Shown one piece after another: positions 35,294 through 49,318 of a stretch of DNA of 64,000 bases (position 1 is its first letter; every line of letters starts with the position of its first letter). The stretch comes from Wolfiporia cocos (Eukaryota > Basidiomycota > Agaricomycetes > Polyporales > Phaeolaceae). The stretch covers positions 2,976,001-3,040,000 of the forward strand of contig JACCLO010000007.1 of the NCBI GenBank assembly GCA_029448655.1. The letters run 5' to 3'. The notes below the pieces were generated by a model. The model worked only from the letters and a program-made list of their open reading frames with translations, did no database searches and was not told where the DNA came from. The translations under genes were made by a program, and so were the position numbers.

Positions 35294-38200
35294 TTATAAG
35301 GAGAAGATCCCTCCGGCTCTACGACGCGACTGGACGGGATGGACGATGACGAGCGAGATGCCGAGGGCCGACGGTGAGCCCGATCGAGACCGAGACGAGC
35401 TGCAGGGCGGTGTCGAAATCCGGAGAGGTACGAGTCGTTCGCGGACGTGCCGCTCGTCTCGTCCGACACGAACGAGAACAGGCCGCCGTTCGCCAGACCC
35501 GATGGCAGCTGGAACAGAATGCCAGTGATCTACACGCGCGCGTCAGCGACAGTCGCGACAGCCAAGAGACGGAGCACTGACCATGACGACGAAGGCGTTC
35601 CCTCTGAAGAAGCGGCCGTACACGTTGGAGACAAAGCCGACGGCAAGCCCACCGACCGCAGCAGAGATGTCGCTCTGGTTCGGGAACTTTGTGCCGGTAA
35701 AGTGGTTGCACACCCAGCCGATGCACGAAACGGCCACCGCGAGGAGCTGCACAGTCTGATCAGAACACGGCTCGTCAGCTTCCAACGGTGAAACGCTCAC
35801 AGTCTCCTTCCGGTAGTACGGAGCCTGGTTGCGCAAGCTCAACGACAGCGAGTACAGCGGCACCGTGAGGAACGCTGTGATACCCTCCGAGGTCAGAATC
35901 GACTCCAACCAACGCGAGCGAGACACGTACCCCACCAGAGCGACGGCGTCTGCTGGTACCACGGCCCATCGGATGGTGGCTCGATTGGCACGTCAAGTCG
36001 TCCGCGCCAGCCAGCCGATGCTGCGTGATCTTCGAGTACGCCGTGGCGCCGATCGACAGCCCAAAGCCGAGGAAGAGCGAGTAGATGATCGAGAAGCACA
36101 CGCGCACCGCGCCCCGAGACGATGTTGCGCGACGCCGAGCTCGAGGCTCCCGCACAGATGATGAAGCCTGCGACAGACAATGAAGTGGTGAGTCGCGACC
36201 GGGTCCGCTTCCGCTAGGAGACGTACGGGCAGGATGAGCACGATCGACGCGGCACCGATCGGACGGTGTTAGCAGAACTTGTTGGCGAGTCTGCGAGCGC
36301 CGCGGCGATGAAGCTGAACAGGAGCGTGACCGTGATCCTGTCGGGGTGCGGTCGTCAGCACGCGTCGGGAGCGGCGGAGCCCACGCGGGCAGGGACAGGG
36401 GCAGGGCAAAAAGCGCGGGACACCTACTCGAAGATGTTCGAGTACCAGCTCGTTGCGCGCCGCGAACACCTGGATGACGATCAGCAGGCAGCCGAGCGGG
36501 AAACGAGATGAGCGAGTCCACGAAGGAGCCGTTGAACGACACGCTGCAGATCGACGCCGAGCAGAAGCCGCCGATGATGACCAGCTGCCAGAACCTTGTA
36601 CAGCTGCGGCTTGCGCATCAGGTCGTCGAGCGCGATGCTCGCGTCCTTGACCGAGATGTCGTCGTGGATGACCTTCCAGTAGAGCGCGTACGCGTCCTGC
36701 AGCTTCCCGATGTCGAGCGCGGAGCCCTGCCGGATGAACTTGATGTTGGACGTGCTCGTCGTCGCGTCGTCGAACGAGATGAGCATCACGTCCGGGAGGT
36801 ACATGCACGAGAGCGGGATGTCGAGCACCTTGCCCGTCGCCTGTATCTGCGCCTGCAGCCGGTGCGTCGGCCCGCCAAACATCATCATCGCGCGCGCGAG
36901 CTTGAGGATGAACTCCTGCCGCTGCACGATCTCCGCCACATGGCGCGTAATCTGCGCCGCGCACTCCGTCAGCCCCGCACACAGCGCAGCAGCAGCCACA
37001 AAAGCGCACGCACGTAGATCTCGGCCTTCTTGCGCTTCTTGAGCTCCTTCTTCGCCGCTCGCGCTCCTCCGCCCGCTTGATGCGCTCCTTCTCGCGCTCG
37101 AGCCACTCGTCGTCGCTCCGTCGCGGGCGTGCCGGGCGTGCTCGGCGTACCCGCGCGGCTCCACCCGCGCTTCGGCAGGTCGCGCAGCACGCCCGTCCAC
37201 TTGGTCCGCCCGCTCTTGGTGCTCTGCGGCGAGTCGTCCTCCTCCTCCGTGATGAAGTTCATCGGCAGCGACGACGTGCGCAGGTGCGACGGGTGCGCGG
37301 GCTCCGACGGCGAGTGCCCCGGCGAGTCAAAGTGCATGCTCCGCGGCTGCGTCAGCGCCGCCTCTGGCTCCTCGACGACCTCCTTCGTCTGCGGGAGGTT
37401 GCTCTCGAGCGAGTACCTGCACCGACTCGTCAGCGTCGCCCGCCGCCAGTCAGCATGCACACTCACCGCGAGAGATGGTACCCGGGCCGCTTCACGCTCG
37501 GCGCGAGCGTCGAGTGCTGCGGCGCCGCGGCGCCCGCGATGTTGCCCGTGCTCGCGATGAGCGGGCCAAACACGCCCCGCGGCGTTCCGCGTCTGCGGCG
37601 GGCGCGAGTCACCCCACGGCTTCGGGATGCTGATCTTCGGGAGCGTGAGCGACACCGGCGGACCCGTTCGCGGAGCCCGCCCAGCGCGGACGCTCGCCCT
37701 CCGCCGCCGCCGCCGCGCGCTCCGCCTTGGCGCGCCTCCGCTCCTCCTTCTCGCGCGCGCGCCGCTCCGCCTTCTCGCGCTTCAGGTCGCGCTCCGACGG
37801 CGGGAGCAAAAAAGTCCGTCGTCGCCGTCGACTCCGTCGTGACCGTGCGCGTCGCGGGGGAAGTACGAGCCGCCGCCGCCGCCGTCGAAGCTGCTCCGCG
37901 TGCTCGTCGGCGCGAGCGTGTGGCTCGACGCGTCCGCCGCGTCGTACAGCTGCAGCAGCGCGCTCAGCACGCCGCCCCCGCGCGGCTGCACGGGCGCGTA
38001 CGCGCGCTCCGCGCCGCGCTCCACGTCCGTGTCCTCCCCGCTGACGGCCGTGCCCGCCTCCGCCTCGCTGCTCGACGCGCTGATGATCGGCAGGCGCCAC
38101 CGCCGCCGCGCCTTCTTCGTCTCGTTCGCCTCCGCGCCCGCGCCCGCGCCGGACTTGCGCTTCGCGACGCCGCCGGGCGCCGCCGACTGCCGGCGGCTTG

Positions 38201-39468
38201 CGCGCCCGCTCGCGTCGTGCTCTTCCGAGTGGCGGCCCAGCCGGGGACGTGCATGTGCCCGCGCACGCCGACGTGGCCCCACAGCCCGCGGCGGTGCGCG
38301 CCGACGACCTTCTGCGCCTGCTGCACGCTGTGGCGCTCGGTCCCCGCGCCGGGCAGGCCCGCGGTCTCGGAGGGGTCGATGAACGCCTCGCCGTACACCT
38401 CGTGCGACGGCGAGGGGAGCTCGGACGGCGGCGAGGACGAGGTCGTCGAGAGCGAGTCGTGCGTCACGGCGGGCGAGAGCTGGGCCATGGACGCGGGCGA
38501 CTCGGAGCGGTGCCGCTCGAGCGCGTCCGTGAGGGCGTGCAGTGCTTCGGGCTGGAAGAGAAGTCAGCATCGGCATCGAGGCGGCGGGAATTTGAGATAG
38601 GAAGCAGTAGAAGGCTGCGCAGCCTCTGACGTGTATTGCAGGGCAGAAACAAGCTATAACCAATCATCGATCAGACGCCGCGCGCGGGAACCCGCGTATA
38701 CGCCCCGAAAGTGCGGCGACAATGAGATGTTGCGTAGCAATTTCCGCGCGCCGTGTGTGCGCTCGCCCATTGCCCCCACCTCCAACGGACCAGCAGCGCA
38801 TGGTGCTCACTGCTGTGGCCTGACAGGGAGGCCCCGGAGCGCGTCGGCGGACATAACGCACACGGCTCTGCAGCAGCGCGCGGCGCGGCCCACGTGTGCC
38901 GCCACGACGGGCAAAACTGCGGGATCGCCGCACAGCGCCTTCGTAAAACATAGGGTGGAGCTCCACTGTGATCGTGATGCGCGGACATCCGCGTATACGC
39001 CCCGAGCGTGCGGTGACAATGAGATGTTGCGTAGCGATTTCCGCGCCTATGTGTCCGCTCGCACATTGTCCCAGCAAGCCCCAACGGGAACCGAGCAGCG
39101 GATGGTGCCCGCTATCGCGGCCCGACGAGGGAGGCCCCGGCGCGCGTCGCGGACACAACGCACACGGCCGGCGTCGGCTCTGCAGCCTTGCGATCAGGCG
39201 CGCGGGCGCGACCCACGTGTGCCGCCACGACGGACGCAGTGCAAACTGCGGATGACGGGGATCGCCGCACAGCGCCTTCGTAAAACACAGGGTGGAGACG
39301 TGGGGGACTCACATTCAGGCCGTGCTCGTCGAGGGCGCGGGGTGCGTCGCGCTCGTCGTCCCACTGGACCTTGCGGGGAGTCTTGGTGCCGCCGGACCTG
39401 CGGGTGCCACCCGGGGGGCGGTTGTCGGCCGGGTCGGTGGGGTTGCGGGAGGGACTGCCGGAGTCCAT
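35294..39468 (-). pseudogene. PRM10: PRM10-like gene, U3 copy, frame broken by many one-base indels
   Basis: Same gene as at 18891 and same exon order, but roughly twenty one-base insertions or deletions interrupt it. Examples are near 35365, 35417, 35971, 36113, 36446, 36503, 36594, 37052, 37117, 37577, 37658, 37807 and 38239. They fall in exons and introns alike and are almost all homopolymer-length changes, while substitutions are nearly absent. A decaying gene would show both. I therefore regard the breaks as probable consensus errors and the real copy as probably intact, like U2 and U4. Confidence 0.8.
38692..39297 (-). repeat. Intron-1 module, tandem pair (U3)
   Basis: Same tandem pair as in U2 with several extra one-base insertions, in line with the indel-rich part of U3. 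Confidence 0.85.
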
Positions 39469-39551
39469 GACGAGGGTGGTGGTGGAACGGGTGCTCGTCG
39501 GGCTGGGTGTGGTGCTCGCGGCGAGCACGCTCTCTATGGATGGTTGTACAC

Positions 39552-39606
39552 GGGGAGAGAGAAAGGGAGAGAAGGAATGGAGGCGAGAGGAGAGGAATGG
39601 AGAGTG
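39552..39606 (-). promoter_or_regulatory. Pyrimidine-rich tract upstream of PRM10-like gene (U3)
   Basis: Same tract as in U2, unchanged despite the nearby indels. Confidence 0.42.
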
Positions 39607-41928
39607 TGGGGGCATAGGATACAAGTGCGGGGCAAAGAACGGACGGCAGGCCTCACAGAAAGGCGGCGTGCGGATGCTTTGGACGCTCAGCGGACGTAGT
39701 CGAGGAGAAGCCGCTCGCGGGTGCAGCGGGCGAGGATCACATCGAGAGGAAGCTGAGTCGACCGGGTTGTGAGGCGGGCGAGACACCAAGAGGCAGATGG
39801 TGCTGCGAGAAGAGAGCGCAGCAACCCCAGGCCTGCGTATGCTCACCTAACCCTACCCTGTGGGTCGGGACGCCGTGCCGGGATTGACGCCCGGAGCGCG
39901 TGTTGTGAGCGCGCTCTCTCGCCCGGCTTGCGCTCTCATTCGGCCCATCGCTGCGGACAGAGATCTGGTGCGCGGACGGCTTGTGCGGCGAGATGCAGCA
40001 GGCCTCCAGCGATAAGTTCGTTCGTTAGGAGGGGACTGGGGGCATAGAGAGTGCGGTGGGCAGCACAGGCAGTGCGTTCACTTTCTATCGGCCGCGTTTC
40101 TAACGACTCGTATCCCCTCTCTCGGTGCACGGGCACATCTCGACGCATATCTACCGATCACCCGCGCAATCTACAGACGGCCCACTCAATCTCCCCGATG
40201 CCCGTGCCCGCTCTCCCGCTCACGCCACCACCGCCGGCCGTCGCGTCTGCACCAGCAGCGCGCCCGTCTTACCTTTGCAGGCCATCCCGCCGTGTCTCTG
40301 CGCGAGAACCGCGCCAGTCTTTGCAACCGTCTGCGCCGCCCCCGTCCCTTGTGCCTCCCCCGCGCTCTCTCGCCTCGCCTGCAGTGCCCGCACGGACGCC
40401 TCTCGCCCCCGCAGACCGCCTCCTCTCCCCTCGCCGCAGAATCAGCCGTCCTCCCTTGGACCGACCGCCCGTGCCCCCGCTTGGTCACGCACGCCCCTCC
40501 ACGCCGTCAATGGTGCGCCGCCCCACCTGCAGGCCACCGCGGCGCGTGCGCGCACGGCGGGGACGGACGAAGAGCATGGACGACGGGTGCGGACGAGGGC
40601 GTGGGCACGGCAACATGGGTGAGTTCGTGACGCTGCGCGACGCCGCGAGACCCGTCGGCAGCGGCGCCTCTCCACAGAACGTGTCCTTGGGCGGCGGCGG
40701 CTTCAGCGTCGTCGTCGTCCGTTGTCGCCCACGTCCGTTGTCGCCGAGGCAGGCGACCGCTATGCCGTGCACCCGGCCCAACGTGACACTTGCTGCCATC
40801 TCCCGATGGCGACCCGCCCCCCAACGGCACACCCATCCGTCCGCCCCTCTCGCCGATCTTAACGATGCTGCATCAAAGTCCATCACGGTGAGCGCACCCG
40901 CCACGTACCGTCGCGCTCACAAGCACCGCTTCAGGCAGCGATGGCGGCATCTTCGGCGCTGTCGTCGTCGTCAGGCGAGGCTGGTGCGCGCGCCCGTCTT
41001 GTGCGTGGCGAGCGTGCTTGACAAACCGGTGGCCGTGGGCGCGAGAGCGTGGGCAGCGCACGAGCGCAGCACAAAGGGCAGGTCGCGAGTGCAGAGCACA
41101 ATCGCAGACGTCGCGAGACCGCCCAGCAGCAGTCGCGCAGAGGGTGGAGTGGCGGCGGCGGCGGCGGTCCTGGGTGCGGGTGCGTGCTGTTATCCTGACA
41201 TCGGTGACGTGCAGCGCGCAGAGCGTGCGATGGCGGCGGCGGGCACACCGGCGACGTCCTGACGTCCTCAGCCCCCACTTATTGGATGCAGTGCTGGCTC
41301 ACGTACGCAAGACGGGCGGGACGCATCGCACGACGACGCGCTTCAGAGCGGATGCCGACCGGCCGCTGCGAGTCCACCGTGGGCGCGGGCCGAGAAAGCA
41401 CTCGAGGCCGCACAGCACACCGCTCGCCCCTCGCCCGCCCGAGCCGAGTCGCCGCACCGAGGAGCACGCCCACGCCGCTCAGTTCTCCACGGACGACATG
41501 GCAACAGCTACGCCCGCGAGCCCAGCTCGTGGCATCCGTCGGCGGCGAGCACAAGCCTGACGTGGGCCCCGAGGAGGGCCCGTTCCTGCACGGACCCGCC
41601 TGCCAAGGCAGCAGCTGCGCGCCGGTCGAGCGGCATGCACGGCGAGGGGCGAGACGTCGCTCCAGACGCACCGTCCCTCGCCGCGCACGCTCCTCTCGCA
41701 CAGGACATCGCGTGAGCTCGATCCGGTACGACGCTCACAGGAACTCACCTGGGTAGAAGACGACCGGCCCACCGGGGAGATGCAGACGCGTGGCGTGCAG
41801 GCATGCCGACAGCGCTGGCTCGCTGGCTGACCTCGACGCTTCGGACCCGTTCAGCAGCGGCCAAGTGGAGACGCGCGAGCCCACCTGGAAGAGGAGTCGT
41901 CCGCCACACCCTCGACCTCGGCGCTCCT

Positions 41929-41952
41929 CCAGTGCAGCGCGCGCTGCACTGG
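41929..41952. repeat. Perfect 24 bp palindrome (U3)
   Basis: Same palindrome as at 9094. Confidence 0.85.
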
Positions 41953-43421
41953 CCGAGCGTGGCCATAATTGACCGCACGATCGGCAGGGTACGTGCGCCG
42001 TCGAGCAAGCCTGGAGCAGTGGGCGAGGTGAGCACACGAGGGATTGGCGACGAGAAGGGGGCGACAGACCAGCATGGGTGTCCGTCGTGCGCACGCAGGA
42101 TGGCAAGGAGACCGGTGGGCACCTATGGCTTGGCGAGGGAAAGGCGCGATGCGCAAAGGCCATCCATCGCGCACGGTCTGCCTGTGAGGTGACGAGGCTA
42201 GCAGAGGACCGGCGTGCGCGGACTCTGGTCGCGGCCAGAGCCCGCGGCGGGTGGCGGGCGTCGGTGGGTCCGGCCTGGTTGTGTCGAGTGCACGGGTCGC
42301 CACCGCCGGGCCTCGTCACGAGCGATGCAAAGGACGGATCGCAGCGAGGACGAGGTGAGTGACGATCGAGGAGCGCTGATTGGGGACGGGACAGACGCAA
42401 AGGGGGCACGGTGAAAGATCTGGAGCGGATGGGGTCAGCAGGCATGTCTACGCACGGTTCCGCGGACGATGCAGAGCTCGAATCGTTCGCGCAAGGGCAT
42501 CATCCTCGATGCGTCCCGGCATGCAAAGGTCAGCGCGCAAAGCCGTTCTGAGGGTCAGGATGAGCATGTCGTCGTCCGGTAAGAGAGCAGGATACCCGCC
42601 GGACTCAACTCGTTACCCGTGCCCGGTGCACGGGCGTGCACTGGGGACACGATCCCAACCTGTCGAGACACGCGACGGGGTCAAAATACGGCGGCGGCCT
42701 TCAGGTTTGTTTGGGGCGAGGCAAGACCTTCTTCCGTCGCGGACCTGACGGAACCGCACCGAGTGGCGACGAGCAGCGCTGCGCGTGGAACCGGCCATAA
42801 GTACGACTGTCAGTCCATGCCACTTTCTTGCCATCGCATCGCTCACCGTGGCGGTGCGATTGCAGGGTCGATGCTTACGAGGGCACGATGGTGGCTCGAA
42901 CGGACCAATGGCAGAAATTGGGATGGGGGCACAAACGGGGATCCGTCGAGAGTGACAAGCAGATATATGTTGGGAGGTGCGGCGAAGGTCACAAACCAAG
43001 TCCGACGCATCGGTTATGCCAGCTGATACTTACGAAGGTGAACGTTTCGATCAGATCGTCCAACGAGAACACACCACGCGCAACTCGCCGGGGAGACAGA
43101 TGCCATCCCCATATTACGTCTTGCTCATGCGCTACAAGATCGGATGCGCGCTCGCAGCAGAGTGTCAGGATTCCGACCTCGGACAGCAAGCGACGAGTTG
43201 CCTTTTGATCGCCGCTCAAGATCATCCGTGAGAGCGGCCACGATATACGCTCGCCTACACGATGGGCTCGAACCTAGATATATGAGAGTCAGGTGCGATT
43301 GGTATGTTTCCTATCGCATTGCCGGGTATGTGCTTGCCTGCCCACCATCTCAAGCCTTGAGCTGGCAACTGATCGTAGTGTGGCGAGGCGCGCGACAGAA
43401 GATACATGTGGACGATCCGGG

Positions 43422-43784
43422 CTATCGGTCTACGTAGTCCTCCTCGTTAACGGTAAGAGCACTCTTTACGGCAGAAAATCGCAACCTCTTTGACCTCGTT
43501 TCAGGGTCACGCTGGCGGCCTCGTGCCGACAGGTAATCCGAGCGCCGGCATCTTGATCGCACGGTCGAATGGAATCCCGCCCGTTCCATCTTGTTGTATT
43601 CCGCGTCCGACAGACGACGAAATCGTGTGGCACCTCGTTCCCAGCGAATCCAGAGCATCTCAAGCTTCCATAGTGTGCAGCATCCCAAGCTGATGTTCTC
43701 AAAGGGCAGCAGCCCGTACGGCCACCCTTCGATTATGACCCTATGGTCCCTCACGATCCTCGTCCAATAGGTGCTCCACTTCAT
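43422..43784 (-). CDS. Uncharacterised fungal protein with GWP motif, terminal exon (U3)
   Basis: Same sequence as U1. A one-base insertion near 44131 lies well upstream and only lengthens the open frame on that side. Confidence 0.45.
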   Translation of the reverse strand: MKWSTYWTRIVRDHRVIIEGWPYGLLPFENISLGCCTLWKLEMLWIRWERGATRFRRLSDAEYNKMERAGFHSTVRSRCRRSDYLSARGRQRDPETRSKRLRFSAVKSALTVNEEDYVDR

Positions 43785-44667
43785 CCTCAAATTTTTGCAA
43801 CCTGTTATCTCCCCTGCATTCGGCAAGCCGCGCGTGTCAGAACTCGGCACACGATGGCTCCATTCAATCAGGCTCACCCAAGCTCTGATCGATTCGCAGG
43901 CGGACCTGGCTGCGTGTCCAGCTGGCCTTTTGCTTGTATGTAAGTTTCCGATCTGTCGGCGAATATGGGTCTCGTGAGCGAGCTGTCGACTGGACCACTG
44001 ACACTGACCTTTGTGGGACAACAGATATTCTGAACGTTGCATCTGCACGTGTGTACCGGGCATCGCTCTGAGCCTGAAAACTGCCCCGCCGGCTTTGACT
44101 CGAACATGAATATTTATCCCAGATGGTGCCAGCTTGATGCTCACGACATCAGCCGTTCGAGACCGCTGGAATGCATTGTGCGTTATTCTGATATCGTTGG
44201 GCCACCATAGACGTTCGACGCATCTGTTCTGATCAATTCAGGCGAGCCAGATGACGGCATTGCACCTGCTCACTTTCCTTGCAGTCGCCTATGGGATGGG
44301 TCATGGGTACAATCCCAATCTGTTCACGAAACGAAGATGTCGGTACAATCGGCAACCTCGTTCCCCATCAGACACCTCGCTTCACACGTAGGTGGCCCTC
44401 GCTTCTCGAATCGTGAACATCATCCATCGTGCATGTTGAGTACGTACAAGAATAGTCAAATGACGGCAGATGCACGATGCGCAGCATGAGGACCGGGAGT
44501 GACGAGTCCCACCGTGTTGATCGCCCCATTCCCCTTGATCGTCTGGCGTCGGTGGACCTTTGACCTCAAACAAACCAGATAATGTCAGCTGACAGAGAAA
44601 GAAAAAAAGAAAGAAAAAAAGTCATCAAGACGTAAAATCGCATACCTCCATACGACGATTTCCCAAT

Positions 44668-44703
44668 CATGGAGCATACCGATCAACGGCGGTATGCTCC
44701 ATG
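44668..44703. repeat. Perfect 13 bp inverted repeat (U3)
   Basis: Same hairpin as at 11833. Confidence 0.85.
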
Positions 44704-45958
44704 GTTGCCAAGTCTCGCCTAGAGTCAGAGTCCCTCATGCAGCATACTGGCCTTGCCGAAACCTTAATAGGCGATCAAGGTGTCCTTTCCCATAGGCCAT
44801 GAGCATGGTGAGCGATGTTCAGGTTCAATATTTGGACACTCTCTAATCCATTTTTTCAACATTTGAGCGTCGACGAGCTCGAGGGGCAACACAACATTGA
44901 GGCCTCCGAGCGATGCTGGCGTCAGTATGGACAGCGGGAGAATGGCTGTCGGCTACGTTGTCGCGTATGTGTCTTCTCCGTCGCGCCACGCTGTGCAATT
45001 GAATGCACATTCTTCGTTTTCGTCTGATTGGCGTGTTGGCCGCATGAGCCGCCAGGGCAGACTCGGTAAGCAAGAGCGATGCCAGAGCATGCACACTGCG
45101 CAACCGTGTTTCAATGCCATGTATTAACGGCATAATGTACATTCAGCACGACGCGCAAGCGGCGGCGGCAGCGGCAACGCAGCGTACCGTTCCGCCATCC
45201 ATGGCATCACGGGGTCCACAAGGACATGATCGCGAAGGGAGCTTGTGGGTGCCCATCAGACGATGGGCCAGCGGTCTGGATGAATCTGACTGACGATAAG
45301 GAAGGATCTTGTGACCGTGACCCATCTAGTGACCCTCCAGGTTGGTAGCGAGCGGCAGGCGAGCCGATGGACCCATCGATTTGGGGCACCGGCGGAGACG
45401 ACAACGAAGCGGACGAGCCGAGGGAGGTGTCATCATGAGGTAACGGGACAGCGGGGAAGGCTGGGCACGCGCCACGAGGCTCGCGAACGTCTGGCGTCTA
45501 GGCCTAGAAGTGTCCGCTGCCCGCACTGTGCTGCATCGCACTCACCAGGGCCATTACAACATCGACATCGACGCGGGCGCCTTCGTCTCTCCTGCCGACT
45601 CACTTGGTGCCCCTCCACATCGATTCCTGCACAGCATAATGCGCTCAAAGTGAGTCGTTCTCCTCTATCGTCTGGGCTCACCGCCGTCACAAGAGGCCCC
45701 CGCGATAGGCCCAGATTAGAGTCTGAATTGCACGCGTGGCCACAAGCGCCCTCTTAGCCGATCTCGTAATCCCGTCCGTTCATTCGACGGTAGTCGCCGT
45801 CTCTGCTCACGAGGACAGAGGTACGCGAGGCTTCGTGATTCCTGTTTCAAGGAGGTTCGAATACCATCGGCGGTCGCGGCTGTACCAGCGAGTGCGCACG
45901 GACCTGGTCAGCACATATAAGAGGGCGAGCGAGGCGAACGTTGTGCCCAGCGGGTTAG

Positions 45959-46215
45959 CCCTTCATCCTCTCGTCCACGTCACCCTTCTACTTGTATTGT
46001 GACCTTGTCGACTCGGGTCAAGGCTCCACCACCCCTCTTTGGGTGTGCTCTTGCTACGCGGTGAGTTGTCTGCCAATCCTGCGTTGCCCAAGTGCTTACA
46101 GTCACCTGCCCCACAGGTTGTGACCGTTTGCAGCACGGGACAGCGTGTCCTGCTGCTGGCCGCTGGCAGCACCACCTCCGCCCTGCAGAGCATTACCGCA
46201 TCGCAAACGTGCTAG
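45959..46215 (+). other. Candidate two-exon C-terminal coding segment (U3)
   Basis: Identical to 13124-13380. Confidence 0.3.
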
Positions 46216-46452
46216 GTGAGCCGTTCGCTCCTATACGCTCGTCTGAAATCATTCACTTACCACGTCCATTCGCGCCCTACGGCGTGCCGAGTACCCATCG
46301 TTACCACCGTTTTGCCACGCTAACGCCCGTTGATCGGTGAGTTATCGGTGTCCTCGTTCTGGATGATCGTGCTCACGTTGCATGTGCCCGGTGCCGTCCC
46401 TCAAGCCGGTCGTGAGACCTCAGCTTCTTGTCGGACCCGTTGTGCTTGACAG

Positions 46453-47070
46453 GTCATGCAACATGGCTCATATGCCATTGCTTGTATCCCACCATCGCCG
46501 GTGAGCATCCTGCATTTCACCCTCATACTCATCTTTGCAGCCGATTCCGGCCACGTCACGGCGTCCGCTTGACCATCGCCGTCGCTTTCGCGCGCGCGCG
46601 CTATCGTTCGGCCCTCCACGAATCGGACGTTGTAGATCGTTGTATAGATTTATTGATTGTGTACGACGTTACGCGCAGTACATGGCACGTAGTGTGCATT
46701 CTCGTAAATTGCACTAGCAGGCCCTTGTAAGGCACCGCGGCACGACACGCGGCCATCATGTCAAGCCGTCCTGCCGCCCATCGTCGCCTCCAAGGCAGTA
46801 TCACCGTAGAACATGTCGCCCGATGCGCAGCGTGCCCTCGCTGGGCACAAGTTGAGGAAGCACCCACCTCGGCACCCGTCCCGTGCGCCCCGTTAACGAC
46901 CTCCACGGCACGACTTTGGACGGTGCGGTGCGCGCAGCCGCGATGCATCTGAAGTGGCCTACGGTGCACGCGCTCGATGTGGACTTGTCCGGTCCCGTTA
47001 GTGTCTCTTGTGAACCGGTCACGCACCTCGCGATGGGACGTACCACGTAGCGTGGCGTACGATTCTGAAA
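46453..47070 (+). repeat. Paralogous block A-prime (U3)
   Basis: Same as the U1 block at offset 32836. The one-base insertion at 46322 lies just upstream. Confidence 0.5.
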
Positions 47071-49318
47071 CGGGGACCCGTAGCGCGTCACGGCGTGATG
47101 TTCGGGCACCATGACGGGTCCCTCCGCCATCCACATTGCGCACCATGAGCAGCGGCGGGTGACGACGTACCCATGGGCCATGGCCCGTTAGAAGCCACAC
47201 AGTCCGCCGCTCGCCGCATCGAGGTCCACACCTTGAACGTGCTGTCACGCTCGCCTCCATGCAGCGCGAGCTTGACGAGTCCATCCAGCACGCGGCGTTG
47301 GGATAGAATCGAAAGGGAAGTGCAGGCCGCGTGCGTGCGCTGCTGGCTCCATCAGCAAGGCAGTCGCCTACCAGATCGTACCGCCCGCTGCCCACCAATC
47401 TGCGTGCCGTCCCAGCCGTCGTGCATGACTCACCGTCCCAACGCCCCACCACGCCGAGAGCATCCTGGGTTGACCTCAATATCGACCACCGCAGAGGCTG
47501 CGAACGATCTAAAGTCCTGTACGCGAACAACGGCGGTGCCGTGTACCTGAGTGCACCTCCCTGCCTCGGATGTCGTCGTCTCCCTCGTGCGCATCGGCCG
47601 AGACGTAGGCGTTCCACTCGTCGGGGACTGCGGAGGGCGACGTCTGCGGTGCATCAGCCAGAGTGCACGCCGACCCCGGGCGCATGCGCGGTCGTGGACG
47701 GAGTCCCGATCGACGCGGACACTGCGTGCATGCGGTGAGGCAGCCAGACGGCATGGACGACGCAGCGAGCCACTCACCGTCCTCCCCCGACAGGCTCGCG
47801 TGCCCATTCACGTTCCTCTTCGCGCCCGCGCCCGCGCGTTCCATCTCTTTTACGATCTCGTTGAGCAGAAACTTGACCAATTTTCGTGCGCGTCCTGATC
47901 CATCAACCGCGGAAGAGCTCGGTGAGCGAGCGCAGCGCGGTATGCTCGGAGTACGGCAGAGGCTGGGTCGATCACAGCAGGTGGGAGGACGCGGAGGCAC
48001 GGACTTGGGCCAAGCGAGGCGTGCGGCAAGCAGAGTACAAAATACGAAACGTTTACTTGCGAAGAGTAAAGAATTTTAAAAATTGTAACCAGCCACAGTT
48101 CGAGAGTAGTCTGAATCCAGTTGCACATCCCGACGACGCGTGCCACAAAGTGCACCAAAGGACAATCCACCCGTTTCCACACCCTGCACCGCCGCCTGAT
48201 TCCCGCTCGGGCGAGGCCCGCATCCACAGAGCACGCCCCTGGGCCCAGGTGGTGTGTGAGATCCCTCTGTTGCGTCCCACACGAGGGACGCATAGATCAG
48301 GCGGGGACAACGGCACTGACGATGCTTACTTTGTCCATGCACGCCCACTTTCGGTAGGACCGGAGGACACGTCTCAACCCGCGCCCCGAACTACACCCAC
48401 CAGGCCCTCTGCCGCGAGGGGAGCCGCGGCATCGTTGGGCGGTCTGGAGGGCTACGGCCTGCGAGAGATTGCTGTTGTCCTCCTGGGCCGTTTCAGGCCC
48501 GGCCCGGCTAGGGCGCGGTTGCTGGCATTGAACTATATCTTGCTGGTATTTAACGTTCGGACCTTCCCACTCGCAGAGCGAACGCGCGGGGCATCCTGTG
48601 CGTGGCGAGGATTGCCGCCTTCGTGCTGTGGCTGGTCGTGAGGAGAGAAAAGAAAAGAGGACGCGCTGGTAGTGGCAGTGCCCTCGATCAGGCAAGTGTG
48701 GTTCACGCTGCATGGGCTGTTTACGAGCTGGCACTTTGCTCTTCGTCAGCCCGTGTTTTGTTCCGAGAATATGCTATCTTTCCGTCGTCGTTTTCGCTCG
48801 TGCGAGCAACTTGGCCTTCCATCTCGTACAGACTGAACCGTCGCATGCATGTTCGCCCGACGACGAGGGAGCTTGAAGAGGTAACCTTACACTTCGTTCC
48901 ATGTATATCGGATGTGCGGAATCATATAACCCGCCGCTGCGCTTTCAATCCTCTTGACCTGCCATGCTCTGAACCAACGACCAAGAAACCCTGGACGATG
49001 GGGGCTATTGTCGTATCGTCTTTGCACCGTGCACCGCTATCCAAACACTTCTGTTCGCTCGTAATCTCCAACATCCAAATCGTCTCCCTTGTCACCGCTC
49101 GCAGCCGCTCGCTCGCTGCGGCGCAGGGTTAACAGCCGTCGTCGTCGATCTCCTGGCCGTTCGTATAGCACCCCACCGGGGAGACGAGGTAGATCACCGT
49201 GCCCGGTCCAGCTCGCCGCATGCGTAGGCATCCGGTCGACAGTGAGTGCGACGAGCCTGACACCAGAGGTACGGTCGCAACATCTTGGCCCGTGCTCAGC
49301 ACTCATTGGGTCTGAGGG

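Larger units (their letters stand above)
32519..48950. repeat. Tandem unit U3 (same as U2 plus many one-base indels)
   Basis: Third copy, 16432 bp. From 32519 to about 35364 it matches U2. Between about 35365 and 42727 it gains and loses single bases, mostly inside short homopolymers (for example gaggccg becomes gagggccg, caaaaag becomes caaaaaag), with very few substitutions. Isolated one-base changes follow near 44131, 46322 and 47201. This pattern resembles unpolished long-read consensus rather than natural divergence. Confidence 0.93.

Noticed and set aside
35294..39468. U3 gene as a genuinely decayed pseudogene with alternative products
   Set aside because: Damage is almost wholly homopolymer indels with almost no substitutions, which fits consensus error better than decay.
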